The notes under the pieces were generated by a model, which saw nothing but the letters and a program-made list of their open reading frames with translations, ran no database searches and was not told the DNA's origin. Made by a program: the position numbers and the translations under genes. This document shows positions 13,151 to 25,262 of a stretch of 64,000 nucleotides of DNA, piece after piece. Positions within the stretch are counted from its first letter, which is position 1. Every line of letters starts with the position of its first letter. This DNA is from Uloborus plumipes (taxonomy: Eukaryota > Arthropoda > Arachnida > Araneae > Uloboridae). The stretch lies in the NCBI GenBank assembly GCA_038373865.1, contig JAXGGA010000023.1:124001-188000 (forward strand), given 5' to 3'.

Positions 13151-13311
13151 CAGTAGCGTACATAGACTTAGGTGACCCCCCAACTGCCCCGGAAGAAAAT
13201 TATATTTAACTATAGAAAATGTATTTTCAGTACAAATCCCTATGCTTTTTATCTGCATTGTGCTGCCAGACCCACAGCCACAGACTGCGGGGGAGCTATG
13301 TACGCCACTAC
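13151..13311. mobile_element. small TIR element (MITE)
   Basis: Left GTAGCGTACATAG near 13153-13165 and right CTATGTACGCCACTAC at 13296-13311 are inverted copies about 130 bp apart. No perfect target duplication is visible. A similar TCTACGCCAC end recurs near 16579-16588, suggesting the family is dispersed. Confidence 0.55.
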
Positions 13312-16087
13312 ATTAGAGTCATTATTTAAGTTGATTTACTAAAACTGTTTGTGTGTTTGGAAATATTAAAATACTAAGAAATGTTTCGGAAGTAGTACAT
13401 TAAACTACTGTATATGTTAAAAATTGAACCATTTATGTAATGATTTATGATTGTATTTATGATTGTAGACAAAACTCAGTTTTCAGATTTTCCGAGAGAT
13501 TTGACAGTATAAATTTTCCCTACCAATGCTTTTATCTAATATGTCTTAAAAACAAATGTATTTTTATTTTAAGAAAACAGATTTTAATAGTTACAAAAAT
13601 TGGATGAAACTTTCTACAATAAATTCACGCATAAGAAAAGATGCAGGACCAACATTTTAAGTTTTTCCGGGTGGGGGAGGGGCGCAAAGGGTGCAAACAC
13701 AATGCAATTTCATTGGAAAACAACAAAAGCCACGTCCACTTATTTAAAAAAAAAAAACATTGACTTCTCAAATTCGGGGAGAGGAGGGGGAATTCACCCC
13801 TCTTCCTTGACGCCCCTAAATGACGTCCCTGAAAGGATGTTCGAGTAAAACTGCATGCTATGGAACTATGTACATAAATATATCAGAATGCTACTTACTT
13901 CAAGCTTCTGTAATGTACTTGTTGAAGAAAAGAACGCTGATAAGAAATTTCTCAAACTGAAACAGCATTCACAAATTGTACTTTCTCAGAAATATCACTT
14001 TCATAAATAGCTCATACTTTAGTGCAAATTTACAATGCTTCCCACAACTCCAGCCATTACAAGCTATTAGGAAGCCCAACACAGCACATAAAGGCGACAA
14101 AGCGAGTCATTAGTGGCTCAAGAATTGACAACTATTTAGATTGGAATGGAATCTTAAGAGCCGTCGTTCCAACAAATATTCTTTCCGAACAATGTAGCAG
14201 TGTTCGCCACCATTAGAAGCCAAGGCAAAATTGAAAGTAATATGAATGGCTTCTTCCCAGCCGAACGCCTTGAGAAGTCGGAGCCCCAGATTGAGGGTAC
14301 GTTGCTCTGGAGCGGAAGTTAACTTCAACTTTGACTTAATTTTTTGCTGCTTTTATTTTTTTTCGCGGTCTTGAGTTACGCTCTTGATATCACACATCAT
14401 GCGAAATGGAGACGAAATAGAGATAATTGTGCAGCACCATGCAGAAAGGAACCTGCTGAATGAAACTGTTGTTGTCTAGATGCCAGCTTTGAGGGCTGAA
14501 TATATTTTTGTAATATTAATACTTGCTCTTCAAACCGAGGACTCTCTTGTACGAGTTGTTTTAATTTGGAAGATTCCTGCCGTGATAAAAAAAAATCACG
14601 TTCTGCTCAAGTAATTTGTCCAAAAATTACCTTTAGTGCATAATTTTTTTAATTAGCAGTATTGTCTAATTAATTACAGAAAAAATATAATTTGCCGGTT
14701 AGTATTTCATAAATGTAGTTGCATAAATCGGTATTGCTGGTTTTCGTTTTTCTCTTTCGATGACCCGACGATTTGTGTTTTTATTTATGATTTCTAAAAA
14801 AAAGTTATGCTGCATAAGTCTCATACAGTTCACGGTTACATGAAAGAATGAATGCTATCAAAGTTTTAATTATCTACCGCTAGATGGCTGTGCAAGTTAT
14901 CGTGTGTCTTCCACTTGCTATTTAACATTCAGTTACTCAAAATGGGGGTCAGGGAACAGGTGTTTAGCACTTAATGACTGGCCGCCGCCACCCCCAAGTC
15001 ACCAGATCTATCACCATGCGATTCCTTCTTTCGGAAATATATAAAGGATACTATCTAAGAACCTACCTTACCCCAAACCTTGCTTAACTGAAAAAGAGAA
15101 AACAGGGATTGATCCTAGCTGAAGTAGCATCTGTAACTAAGTACATATACTACAACAACGTGACAATGGATAGAGCAGCAGTTAAGGGCACATGAAACAT
15201 CTAAAGAATAATTTAAGCGTACAAAAAATCATGTGTGTCATTTTTACTAGTAGAAATATACATATTTAAAGCCCCCTCCGCCATTCTTTTTCAATCACCT
15301 GGTATTAAACATTAAAAGGATAAAATAGTAGTTCGCTATTAATATCAATGGTTAACTATATTTTAAAATATTTAACTGCACTTAAAAGTTATTTTTACGA
15401 AAATTCTTCATCTTTTCCCACTTGAAAAGAATATTGCAACATTTTACTTTTTTTCCGTAAACTTTTCGAATATTTTCCCGATAGGAACGAAGACCATTTT
15501 ATAGAATCAATATAGTTACCTCCAATGTTTCATTCGAAAATTCCATTAAGTGCCTTTGCATTATAAAAATAACAGAACATAAAATAACTGAAATAAAAGA
15601 ATTCCCTATCGTGACTTATTTGAAACAAAATCGTTATTTTAGAGCTAAAAAGAGATCTTCAATTCCGAGGTGAGATAGAATTTTCTAGATCATGCTGTCC
15701 TCCTGAGATTTCAACCCTTTTATTCTTAAAACGAATCCCATCGCTAGAGCTGATAACAGTAGTGATAAAATCAATACACATACGTTTCATACCAGATGCC
15801 TTACACACTTTTAGCACAAAAATGCTTTATATGATTCCCATTGAAAGTGAAGTATAATGCATAAGGGCGTGAAAATCTTTTTTTGGCACTTCCACTTCCC
15901 ATTTGAAACCACGAAGCGTAAAAAATCAATTTCTAAATATGTATAGTAAAATGTGTAGCCGGTTAGAAGGGACAATAGCAAGCTAGACTCATATGCAAAT
16001 AGATAGGGTAGACCGACCAAGGAATGAACACTTCTAGTGAATGAGCAAAATGAACATCTCGTAATTTTTTTTGAAAAACTAAGTTTT
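13312..16087. other. stretch without recognised genes
   Basis: Contains a G-rich patch near 13665-13810 and a less AT-rich patch at about 14020-14340 with overlapping frames on both strands, none with a recognisable motif. A C-rich patch lies near 14980-15010. It could hold unique intronic or intergenic sequence. Confidence 0.35.
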
Positions 16088-16090
16088 AAA

Positions 16091-16399
16091 ACATGTTTCA
16101 CCGGCCACCTTATCTAGTGGTTAGAGCAGTCTGCCACGGCTGGTGTGGTCCCGGGTTCGAGTCCCGGCTTGGGCATGGATGTGCTTTCTCTCTCCTATCC
16201 CTGTCCTTTCTTTGTGTGTGAATGTGTTGTGCTGCGAGTGTTTACCTGCCCTATAAACGGGTCCCTATGGCATGCGTGTACTGTGGAAGTCGGACTTCAC
16301 ACCAAATTACGGTACAGTTAGAAAAGTGAAGCAGCACACCACAAAATAGCCAGCCTAGCTGGTACACGACAAAAAAAAAAAAAAAAAAAAACATGTTTC
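16091..16399 (+). mobile_element. tRNA-derived SINE with poly-A tail and target duplication
   Basis: The body runs from about 16100 to an A-run ending at 16390. The tRNA-like head has an A-box-like TAGTGGTTAGAGCAG near 16116 and a B-box-like GGTTCGAGTCC near 16153, followed by a body with TCTCTCTCC and CCTGTCCTTTC and a long A-tail. ACATGTTTC occurs at 16091-16099 and again at 16391-16399, giving a duplication of at least 9 bp. A diverged copy of the same family is at 51111-51283. The intact tail suggests fairly recent insertion. Confidence 0.85.
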
Positions 16400-16748
16400 T
16401 GAGGTGAATCGGCAGAAGTAACTTCTTTATACACATTTGTAGAAAGAAATTGACTAGAAAATGTTGTTTTTGTCCACTAGCAAGGGTGGACTAGTGCTAT
16501 TTTCCTGGGTCGTGCTCCCTCAAACCTCGTGCGCTATCCTGCCCCCTCCCCTGTGCCACGGGGGTTGCGGTGGTTCTATCTACGCCACGGGTACATGCAT
16601 ATGCAATGTAAAAAAGTGAAGCACTGCAAAACATTTTATAAACTAAATGCACTCGAATCAAAAGTGAAATCAAGTAAGTTTTGATTGATGATAAATATTT
16701 TCAGTAAATTCATTTTTTGCTGCATACTTTAATCTGCACCAGCACGAC
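16400..16748. other. stretch without genes; possible MITE remnant at 16470-16595
   Basis: A GC-richer patch containing CTACGCCACGGG resembles the end of the 13151-13311 element. The remainder is AT-rich. Confidence 0.3.
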
Positions 16749-19225
16749 CTATACAATAGGGTGGGCCGAAAAAACACTTTTTTTTATTTCAAATTTGTAA
16801 TAGCGCGGAAAAGTTGCGAATTATGAAGACACAAAAAAGGAAAAAAAAATTATCGAAATCGGTTGATATCTTCCGATCGCGCATAAAGCCTAAAGTTTGA
16901 CAAAAATTGAAAAAACTTCATTTTCGCGATTTTTTGTTAAATTTTTGAATTGGATGTTTTCGAAATGTAATGGTGCGGAAAAGTAGCTAATTGTAAAGAC
17001 AAAACAAAGGAAAAAAAATTATCGAAATCCATTGATATCTTCCGATCGCGCATAGGGCCTAAAATTTGACAAAATATGAAAAAAACTTTATTTTTACGAT
17101 TTTTTTTTTTAAAATTTTGAATGAAATGTTTTCATAATTTTTTCGCGCGAAAAAATTTATAATTATGAAGACAAAAAGAGGGATAAAAAGGAGGAAAAAA
17201 ATTATTGAAATCTATTAATATCTTCCGGTCGTGCCTAGGGCCTAAACTTTGACAAAATATGAAAAAACATCAATTTTACGATTTTTTGTTTAATTTTTTG
17301 AATTAGATGTTTTCGTAATGCAATAGTTTGTAACGTTTACTAATATAGCCTTAAAACATTGTGCTTTGATTTTGTTTTGGTCAGTTAATATCTTCCGGTC
17401 GCGTATTAACCCCAAAATTACCCAAAATAATAATTAAAAAAAAGTTACATTTTTACGCGTTTTTGGTTTTTGATGAATAATTTTTTGTGAAACAACCGTA
17501 TTATTTTTTAAGACAGACTGACAATAGAAAAACAAACTACCACAGGTTCAGTCGATATTATTCAGTTGCGAAAAGCCTTAGAAACTCTCATGCGTAGACG
17601 TCGGACAGCAATCCAGGCAACGTCACTCGCCTGGCTACGGCTCTCTTCCACTCCATCGCCACCTTCCTAGGACCACGTCAGCTGTCTGCCTATATTGTTT
17701 TTTCAGTCTGCGTTTCTATGTAGTAATCGCAGTGTACTATTATTTAGTTCAATTCTAGCTGTTTTCATTTTGAAATTTGTGTAGTCTTCTGTAATGATGT
17801 AGTTTTCTGCTCTGTGTGAATTTGGTGATTTAACGAAAAAGTTATACAATTGCCGAGCCAAATAACAAGACAAATACTCTAATAACAAGACAAATATTTG
17901 GCTGCCCCACTTTCGGTACTCCAAAAGAACTGCCATCAAACAAGCCGTCCACTGGCAAGGACATCATTAGGTGCCGTACTCAAGGAAGGTTAAATTTGGC
18001 ACTAGAAATTAATAATGGTGTCTTCGCCAGTAGGCAGTTAGGTTGATGGCAGTTCTTTGGAGTGCCAAAAGTGGGGCAGCCATATATTTGTCTTGTTATT
18101 AGAGTATTTGTCTTGTTATTACATAACTTTTTGTTAAATCACAGAGTCCACACACAGCAGGAAACTACATCATTACAGAAGACTACAAAAATTTCAAAAT
18201 GAAAACAGCTCGCTAGATTGAACTAAATAATAGTACACTGCGATTACTACATAGAAGTGCAGAGTGAAAAAACAGTATAGGCAGACAGCTGACATGTTTC
18301 TAGGAAGGCGGCGATGGAGTGGAAGAGAGCCGTAGCCAGGCGAGCGACGTTGCCTGGATTGCTGCCCGACGACTGCGCATGAGTGTTTCTAAGGCTTTTC
18401 GCAACTGGATAACATCGACTGAACCTGTGGTAGTTTATTTTTCTATATTATTGTCAGTCTGTCTCAAAAAATACTACGGTTGTTTCACAAAAAATTATTC
18501 ATCTAAAACCAAAAACGCGTAAAAATATAACTTTTTTAATTATTATTTTGAGTAATTTTGGGGTTAATGCGCAACCGGAAGATATTAACCGACCAAAACA
18601 AAATCAAAGCACAATATTTTAAGGCTATATTAGTAAACGTTACAAACTATTGCATTACGAAAACATCTAATTCAAAAAATTAAACAAAAAATCGCAAAAA
18701 TGATGTTTTTTCATATTTTGTTAAAGTTTAGGCCCTAGGCACGACCGGAAGATATTAATAGATTTCGATAATTTTTTTTCCTCCTTTTTATCCCTCTTTT
18801 TGTATTCATAATTATAAATTTTTCCGCGCGAAAAAATTATGAAAACATTTTATTCAAAAGTTTTTCAAAAAAAATCGCAAAAATGAAGTTTTTTTCATAT
18901 TTTGTCAAATTTTAGGCCCTATGCGCGATCGGAAGATATCAATGGATTTCGGCAAATTTTTTTTCCTTCGTTTTGTCTTTACAATTAGCTATTTTTCCAC
19001 ACTATTACATTTCGAAAACATCCAATTCAAAAATTTAAAAAAAAATCGCGAAAATGAAGTTTTTTCAATTTTTGTCAAACTTTAGGCCTTATGCGCGATC
19101 GGAAGATATCAACCAATTTCGATAATTTTTTTTCCTTCTTTTTGTCTTCATAATTCGCAACTTTTCGGAGCTATTACAAATTCGAAATTAAAAAAAGTGT
19201 TTTTTCGGCCCACCCTACTATACAA
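16749..19225. mobile_element. 2.46-kb hAT-type foldback element with perfect 8-bp duplication
   Basis: The element proper is 16757-19217. CTATACAA flanks it at 16749-16756 and 19218-19225, a perfect 8-bp duplication as produced by hAT transposases. The ends are TAGGGTGGGCCG and CGGCCCACCCTA, and the inversion continues inward for almost the whole length. The left arm runs to about 17940, a loop of about 100 bp follows, and the right arm runs from about 18043. Each arm holds four imperfect tandem units of about 170-180 bp, marked by ATATCTTCCGATCGCGC near 16865, 17036, 17217 and 17390 in the left arm. No transposase is present. Frames at 17703-17939 and 18319-18522 are mirror images of non-coding arm sequence. 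Confidence 0.9.
17941..18042. other. unpaired loop of the foldback element
   Basis: About 100 bp separate the two arms. No coding or structural motif is recognised. Short CCACTGG/CCAGTAGG elements suggest residual pairing. Confidence 0.6.
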
Positions 19226-20008
19226 GTCCAATAATTTTATAGCCTAGAAGAGACTTTACTGGCAGAGTATTCTGAATGTGGACGAGAAATGCAAATATTG
19301 ATGCGGATAGCCTCATAAAGGCTTGTGTTTGAGATATATGTTTATCCATTATCCGATGGGAGGGTATAATTAGCAATATCTTCTATAAATGGTTCATTCA
19401 AATCAAGTGTTCTATGGACAAGGTCATTACATCAACTAGAGAACTGCAATATTGTCTCTTATTAAAATTCATGCAGTGCCGTACCGCTTTGGGAATGTTT
19501 AGGCGTAATCGCATGGAATTTCAAGTCTTAGACTGGTATTTGTAGTGAAGGATAAACTCTTCGTTGTTAAACACACGAATACAAGGGGGAAAAAGGTTCA
19601 TTTTTGGTATCCAATGGCAATTTTTTAATTTTTATGAATTGATTTATTTTTGCATGAAGTTCCTCATAAATTGTACGATTTAAAACTGTTCAAACGTTTT
19701 TATGTTATGCGTTTCAGCAAATTAACTTTATGGATAACTAATCGGGAAAATATAGATCACGTGATTATATCATTACCTGATATTGTACATTATTATCATA
19801 CCATATCATTATCTTTTATTGTACAATTTTCATCACTGACTCAAGTAATAATTGTGTGTGTGTGCCCCTCCCCCCCAAACTGTAGAGAATAAAATAATGT
19901 CCTCAAAGAACGGGTTTTTTGTTTTAACAAATTTTCTATGAGCTTAACCATTATCTACGACGTGATTCTTAGGCATGCAGAGTTGCGAATATGCATTCAT
20001 AAGTCTTA
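19226..20008. other. stretch without recognised genes
   Basis: AT-rich DNA with a short GT run and C-run near 19853-19877. No domain is identifiable in the short plus-strand frame at 19650-19892. Confidence 0.35.
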
Positions 20009-20741
20009 TTTGTAACAAGTAGTCGGAAGTAGCGAAACTACTGTAGTCGCTACATTTTTTAGTAGTTTGGAGTGTAGTGCAGTACTTTTTGAAAAAAGGA
20101 GAGTAATGAGTAGCGCGATACAAAAAAATAGTAGTTTGTAGCGATTTTTGGAAAATACTTTTAAATTAAAAAAATAAATAAATAAGTGACAAAAATCATC
20201 AAGTGGCAAGATACATCATTTTGACGAAATACATTCTATCTGTTTGATGTCATTAGTTTTTTTGGTATCATACTTTTTATATTCCTTCAAATAATTTTCA
20301 TGTTCCTAAATATTCCTTGGCAAGAAATATATAAAAAAAATGAAGGTTGATGTTTTAAATCATTCAACTTTTGAATCCTTTCTTGTGGTGAATATTCGTA
20401 CATATTGTAAAAAAAATCAAATTTTGGCAAAAAAAAAGGAATAAAAAGGAAAAGTAACAATTAAATTCAAAAACAATTTCTAGTTCTATTCCATATTAAA
20501 ATGAGCTAATTTATTAATGTTAACCCCTTTCTGAACTTTTTCGGTCAATCCTCAAACGGTGTATGCTTTTTATTTATTTATTTTTTAAGAAGTAGCGAAG
20601 TAGCGACTGCAATTCAAAAGTAGTTTGTAGCCGCTACATTTAAAAAAAGTTGTAGTTGTAGTTAACTACATTGATAGCAAAGTAGTTGTAGTTGCAGTTC
20701 GCTACAAAAGAAATGTAGTTTTTCCAACCACTGTTTGTAAC
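20009..20741. mobile_element. hAT-type non-autonomous element with 8-bp duplication
   Basis: The element proper is 20017-20733. TTTGTAAC occurs at 20009-20016 and 20734-20741, a perfect 8-bp duplication. The right end reads, reverse-complemented, CAGTGGTTGGAAAAACTAC, a typical hAT terminus. The left end AAGTAGTCGGAAGTAGCG is a diverged version. GTAGC/GCTAC motifs are dense in both subterminal regions, as expected for transposase binding sites. The middle is AT-rich and non-coding. Confidence 0.8.
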
Positions 20742-22972
20742 TATGGTAAAAAATGTACTTTTTAAAATTTTATTCAAGATTTGAATTCCTATCCTTTAGT
20801 AGGACTACTTCGAATGGGGATTTTTTCTTTTTGAATACTGTTTTTTTCTTTGAAAGATTCAGTTTGTGCAGCAACAAAAAAAAGTGATAAGCTAAAATAC
20901 ATTTTGCTTATTTATTGTTGCTTTTGATTTATGAATATTAATAAAAGAACAACCAAAGTTTATCCAAATGAACAGTAAAAAAATTAATTTAAAGTTCGAT
21001 TGAACGATAAAGAAAATTTTCCATGGAAATGATAGTTTTTTTGAATATTACTACCAATGCTGGTTTCCTTTAAGAATCAGCTAAACTTCTACGTAATCGG
21101 GCAAATCTCTAAAGCTTTCAACTATTACCTAATGCGTTATCGAGTCTTATAAACACATTGAACGATATGCTTAACGACCTTTTAATCCATGCCTCTGTCC
21201 TGCCAAATTACATAAGTAGGCTTCGTGACACGATGCATCAATTTTTGCAAGATTACATTCAAAATCGTGCCAAATATTTAGATTTTTAAAGCCGCAAGTT
21301 CATTTTTAAATACATATTTCTCAAGCATCCTACATAATTCAGCTTGAGAAACTAAGAAAAATATAACGTATAAATTGCTTTGCCTATTTTTCTTTTTGAC
21401 TTTAAATATGCTCTTTGAATAATGATTTTATTTTTCCATCACGATATCCATAATAATATCAAGGCGTACTAAACTGTAGAATTTCTAGAAACTTAGACAT
21501 TCATAAAAGAACCTACCTAGGAACATAATACACTAATAAAATAAAAGCAGTACTATTGGAAAATTTCTAGAAAATTGAATTTGAATATAGTTTTTTAATA
21601 ATGGTACAGCTTATTCTTTAGCTGTCAAACACTGTTAATTTTACGTAAAAGGATGCCGAAAGAAAAATATATATGGTTAGTTAAAAGAAAATTATTTAGT
21701 TTGGATACTCTTGTTATTTACCTATTTATTAGTTTATTTATTTTTGAGTTTGCAAGTTGTGGAAAGCAAACTTTCAACATTTGTACTCATTAAATACAAA
21801 AAATAAATGAATAAAATAAAATAAAAATAAATTCCTATAGCTTCAGTAAATGTTTAACTAGAAGACAAAGGTATTGCAAATTTAAAAACAGCCAATATCA
21901 ACTGTACCTGAATAGCAAAAAAGTACACAATATCAATATTAGCTTTGTTCTCTCTAATTATAACTCTTGACTCAAGAGTGCAAATAAGTTTTAAACTTTT
22001 TAGGCAAATTTTTACAACCTATTGATACTTATGCAGTGTCATAACAGTAAATAGTCAGAAAACAAGTAAACTATTTGACCTTGCAACAAATAGTTTTTAA
22101 CAAAACCAATAAAAAGTCATTTTTAACGATACATATTCAATAAAATTTCCCTCTTAAAAATATGAAAATGTCAATATCCATCCGTAAGGATTGCTTCTTA
22201 AATAATAGCTTAAACATTTCAAGCGCAATAAATTAATGAAATTTAATTAAAATTTTAATCTTCCATGAAACTTAACGATCACGCTTAAAATCAAGCATCA
22301 ATTTTTAATATCAAAAACAATGCAAGCGTTATAATATCTAAACGAAAATTTTGCGCCACTTTTCTTGTTAGTTAATTATGAGTTAGTTCAGTCCACTAAT
22401 CGACTTTATTTTCCAATATTGCTTTAAAAATATCATGCACTCAAAAACTTTTATTATCTGACGAGTCAATTAATAGAATGAAGAGAAAAAAAACGCTCTT
22501 ATTTGTAAAATACCGAAGATAAGATGCCTTCGTATCTTGATGTAGCCTTTTTTTTTTTTGACATAAACTTAATCTAGTTTGTTTTTCGAATGAAAAATGC
22601 ATGAAAGTACCATTCCATCGTAAACACTGAAGGAGGTCATTGAATTGATGTTGAAGGAAGAAGCGATAGGGCGTTTTATTACTCGCTTTTTAAGCATGAA
22701 TTTTTTTGAAGCAATTTAGATTTTGTATTTTTATGAGGGCTATTACTAGGATATATTTCGAGAAAATTACTGTAAACCCTAACTTTTTTCTGATTGCAAA
22801 GATTTGTTGATAAAAATCAAAGGTATAATAAAGGGTTTTTCTTTTGTACTGAAGTTTATCCAATAAAATTAGTGTCCTATAAATATAGTTATTACCTTAC
22901 TTAAAAGTAACTTATTTATCCATCGAATAATCTGTTTCTCTTTCCAATCAACTGATAACTAGTACAGTAGAA
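20742..22972. other. AT-rich stretch without recognised genes
   Basis: Runs of A and T and short frames only. Nothing could be assigned on either strand. Confidence 0.4.
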
Positions 22973-23060
22973 CTCGCTTATAACGAGAACGATGAGACCG
23001 TGATATTAGCGCGTTTTACCGAGAGAGCGTTAAAAATCGGGTTTGTAAAGAAAAGCCTAA
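22973..23060. mobile_element. solo terminus of a pogo/Tigger-like element
   Basis: TA followed by CAGTAGAACTCGCTTATAAC (from 22975) resembles the CAGT...CTCG ends of pogo-type elements, two of which are present at 51576-52103 and 54048-54220. No matching right end was found in the next 2 kb, so this is probably a truncated copy. Confidence 0.4.
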
Positions 23061-23287
23061 ATATTCTTACGTGCTTACTTTGTTACAATTTTTCATTTAT
23101 GTACAGTGCTAAACTCATTTTCAATTAATTTTGAGCTTCATTTTTCTGTACTTATTGTGTCTTTCTTGATTTTTACTTATTATCTATCATTAGTGATGTA
23201 TCTTTCATTTTTATACAGATCAAAGAACAACATTAAGAAAAGCTACAGCAAATAAGAATGAAATTTACGTGTTTGAATAATAGTAAG

Positions 23288-23949
23288 GATGCACCGATAA
23301 GCAAATTGGCCGATTAACAATTACCGATTAATCGGTTGTTGATAATCGGCCGATTAATGATAAGAATAACTGTTTTTAATACTGCCAATTTCACAATCAC
23401 CGCTTTCTTTCGCTCTTATACAATTCCGAGTTTAGAAATAGTAAGTAATTTATTTCTGAGAGAAGTTATTTTTTCCATTTTCCTAATTTTCACAAATTAA
23501 TTTCAATATTTTATCAAATTTTTTCGAAACAATTTTCATATTATTGTCAATATTACATTATGTTAATTATATTAATAGGACATAAAAATTTAAAAAAAGA
23601 CGGGGGGGGGTCTGTAGTGAGTACTAAAATTTAGGAGTACTTTTAATTTAAAATTTTAATAATCAGTAGCAATTTAATTCAAGACTTTTATTCTTTGTGA
23701 AAATTAGAGGTTACCTAAAAACACTCAGTTAAGGAGAAAACTATCGCGACATGAAAAATGTTGCAATTCAAAGTAAGAGAATTAATTTATTAAAATATTT
23801 ATATCAACTGTGAGGATTATCATTACTGTCAATAAAATCATTCATCATAGTTTCTTAGGGAAGGCACACTTTAAAGAATAACATTTAAAAAATATTTTTT
23901 CAGCCGATTAATTGGCCCAATATCGCCGATTATTAATAATCGGTGCATC
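23288..23949. mobile_element. TIR element with GATGCACCGAT ends
   Basis: GATGCACCGAT at 23288-23298 is matched by its reverse complement at 23939-23949. Both subterminal regions repeat the CCGATTAATCGG motif several times. The roughly 660-bp interior has no transposase and includes an AAGACGGGGGGGG stretch near 23600. The termini look like hAT-type miniature elements, but no perfect 8-bp duplication was found. Confidence 0.6.
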
Positions 23950-24630
23950 GATAAATAATGCAATGAAAAAAAATTAATTTCGAAACGCGTCTCGAAACTT
24001 TTCTTGCTATTTTTGTAACTTAAGCATTGCTAAATATCTTTCAATGCTTATATATTCTGTTCAAATAATAATAAATGTTAAACATGAGAAATAACTAAGT
24101 GAAATGCAGTTTTTTTGCATGAAATATTACAGAAACATCTTTGTGAGAAAAACGAAAAGAAAAGCATTTCTGAGCAGATTTAATATTATTTTATGACGAC
24201 AAACCACACTGCGAAAAGATAGAAAAGATTAAGGAAGATTTCAAAAGAATGTGAGAATTTCGTAAGATTTTTAGAAAGCTTTTTTGAAGATTGAGCAAAG
24301 ATTTACGAAAGAAAGCAACAAAATATAACTGATACCGTAAAGTTATTTCGAAGCTAAAATAATCTGTTTCTGTGATATCTTTCTAAAAACGGGGCGGGGG
24401 GATAAAAAGCAATCGATCTATAATTTTGGTTTCGATTTATAATTTCCCGTGGGAAAGCTTGTAATGCGTAATAACAGAAACATTTTTTTTCTTATTATAA
24501 TTCTTCTAATTATATAAAATGAGTTAAAAAGTGTACTCAAACAATGCGAAACCTTTTGAGGCTTGATTCCTTTTTAAAGCATTTTTATTTTTTTCAGTTT
24601 TTCTCAGTATTGATTCAAATCATTCTTTAA
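23950..24630. other. AT-rich stretch without recognised genes
   Basis: No coding motif or paired ends. A G/C-run (GGGGCGGGGGG) lies near 24390. Confidence 0.35.
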
Positions 24631-24880
24631 TTGAAGGGGTAAGTGGATAAAGGTGATATGTGACAATTTTTGAAACTTACTTTTACCATGGATGAAGGGG
24701 ATAAGTCCATCAGTATCATGTCCCCTTAGTCAAAGAAATGGTTGGTAACTAAGAATATGATCCAGTTTTACTCTTTGAGAAAAATCCATTAAAAAAATAA
24801 CACTTCATTTTTTTAAAGCTTTTTCTAGAAATTTTTAAGAAATGTCACATATCACCATTATCCAATTGCCCCTTTACTTA
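24631..24880. mobile_element. MITE, copy A of a two-copy family
   Basis: Inverted ends AAGGGGTAAGTGGATAAAGG and (reverse complement of the right end) AAAGGGGCAATTGGATAATG enclose about 200 bp. Both ends continue inward with GTGATATGTGACA. The interior, including ATAAGTCCATCAGTATCATG, matches the copy at 47870-48124 along its length. Confidence 0.7.
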
Positions 24881-25262
24881 TTATTCAAAATTTTCCAAAT
24901 TTTCCGTTTTTTCTAGTTCGTCTATGTAATTAGATGTTTGAATAGCATTTGAAGCAACTGGGATTTAAAAGAAAAGCAAAATATATACGTTATTTTGCCA
25001 TTTAGTAAGCCGCTTAAAGAGACTGAATCTTATTATAAACATTCATATATAAAGGGAGAAATAGGGTGCCCCAAGAATAATGAAAGACATTTTTTTTTTT
25101 TTTCGAATATCCTCTGATTTTTTTTTCCCTTTTATATCGAAATAATAGCAAAAAAAAAGTTTTTCGAAACGCGAACATTGACAACCTGTGAAAACTTGTG
25201 TCTCAGAGTATGAACCAGCACTTGTGAACAAGGAAGTATCGAAAAAAAAAAACATTTTTGGA

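Noticed and set aside
23280..23957. 8-bp target duplication at the GATGCACCGAT element
   Set aside because: Flanking octamers do not match, so the superfamily is left open.
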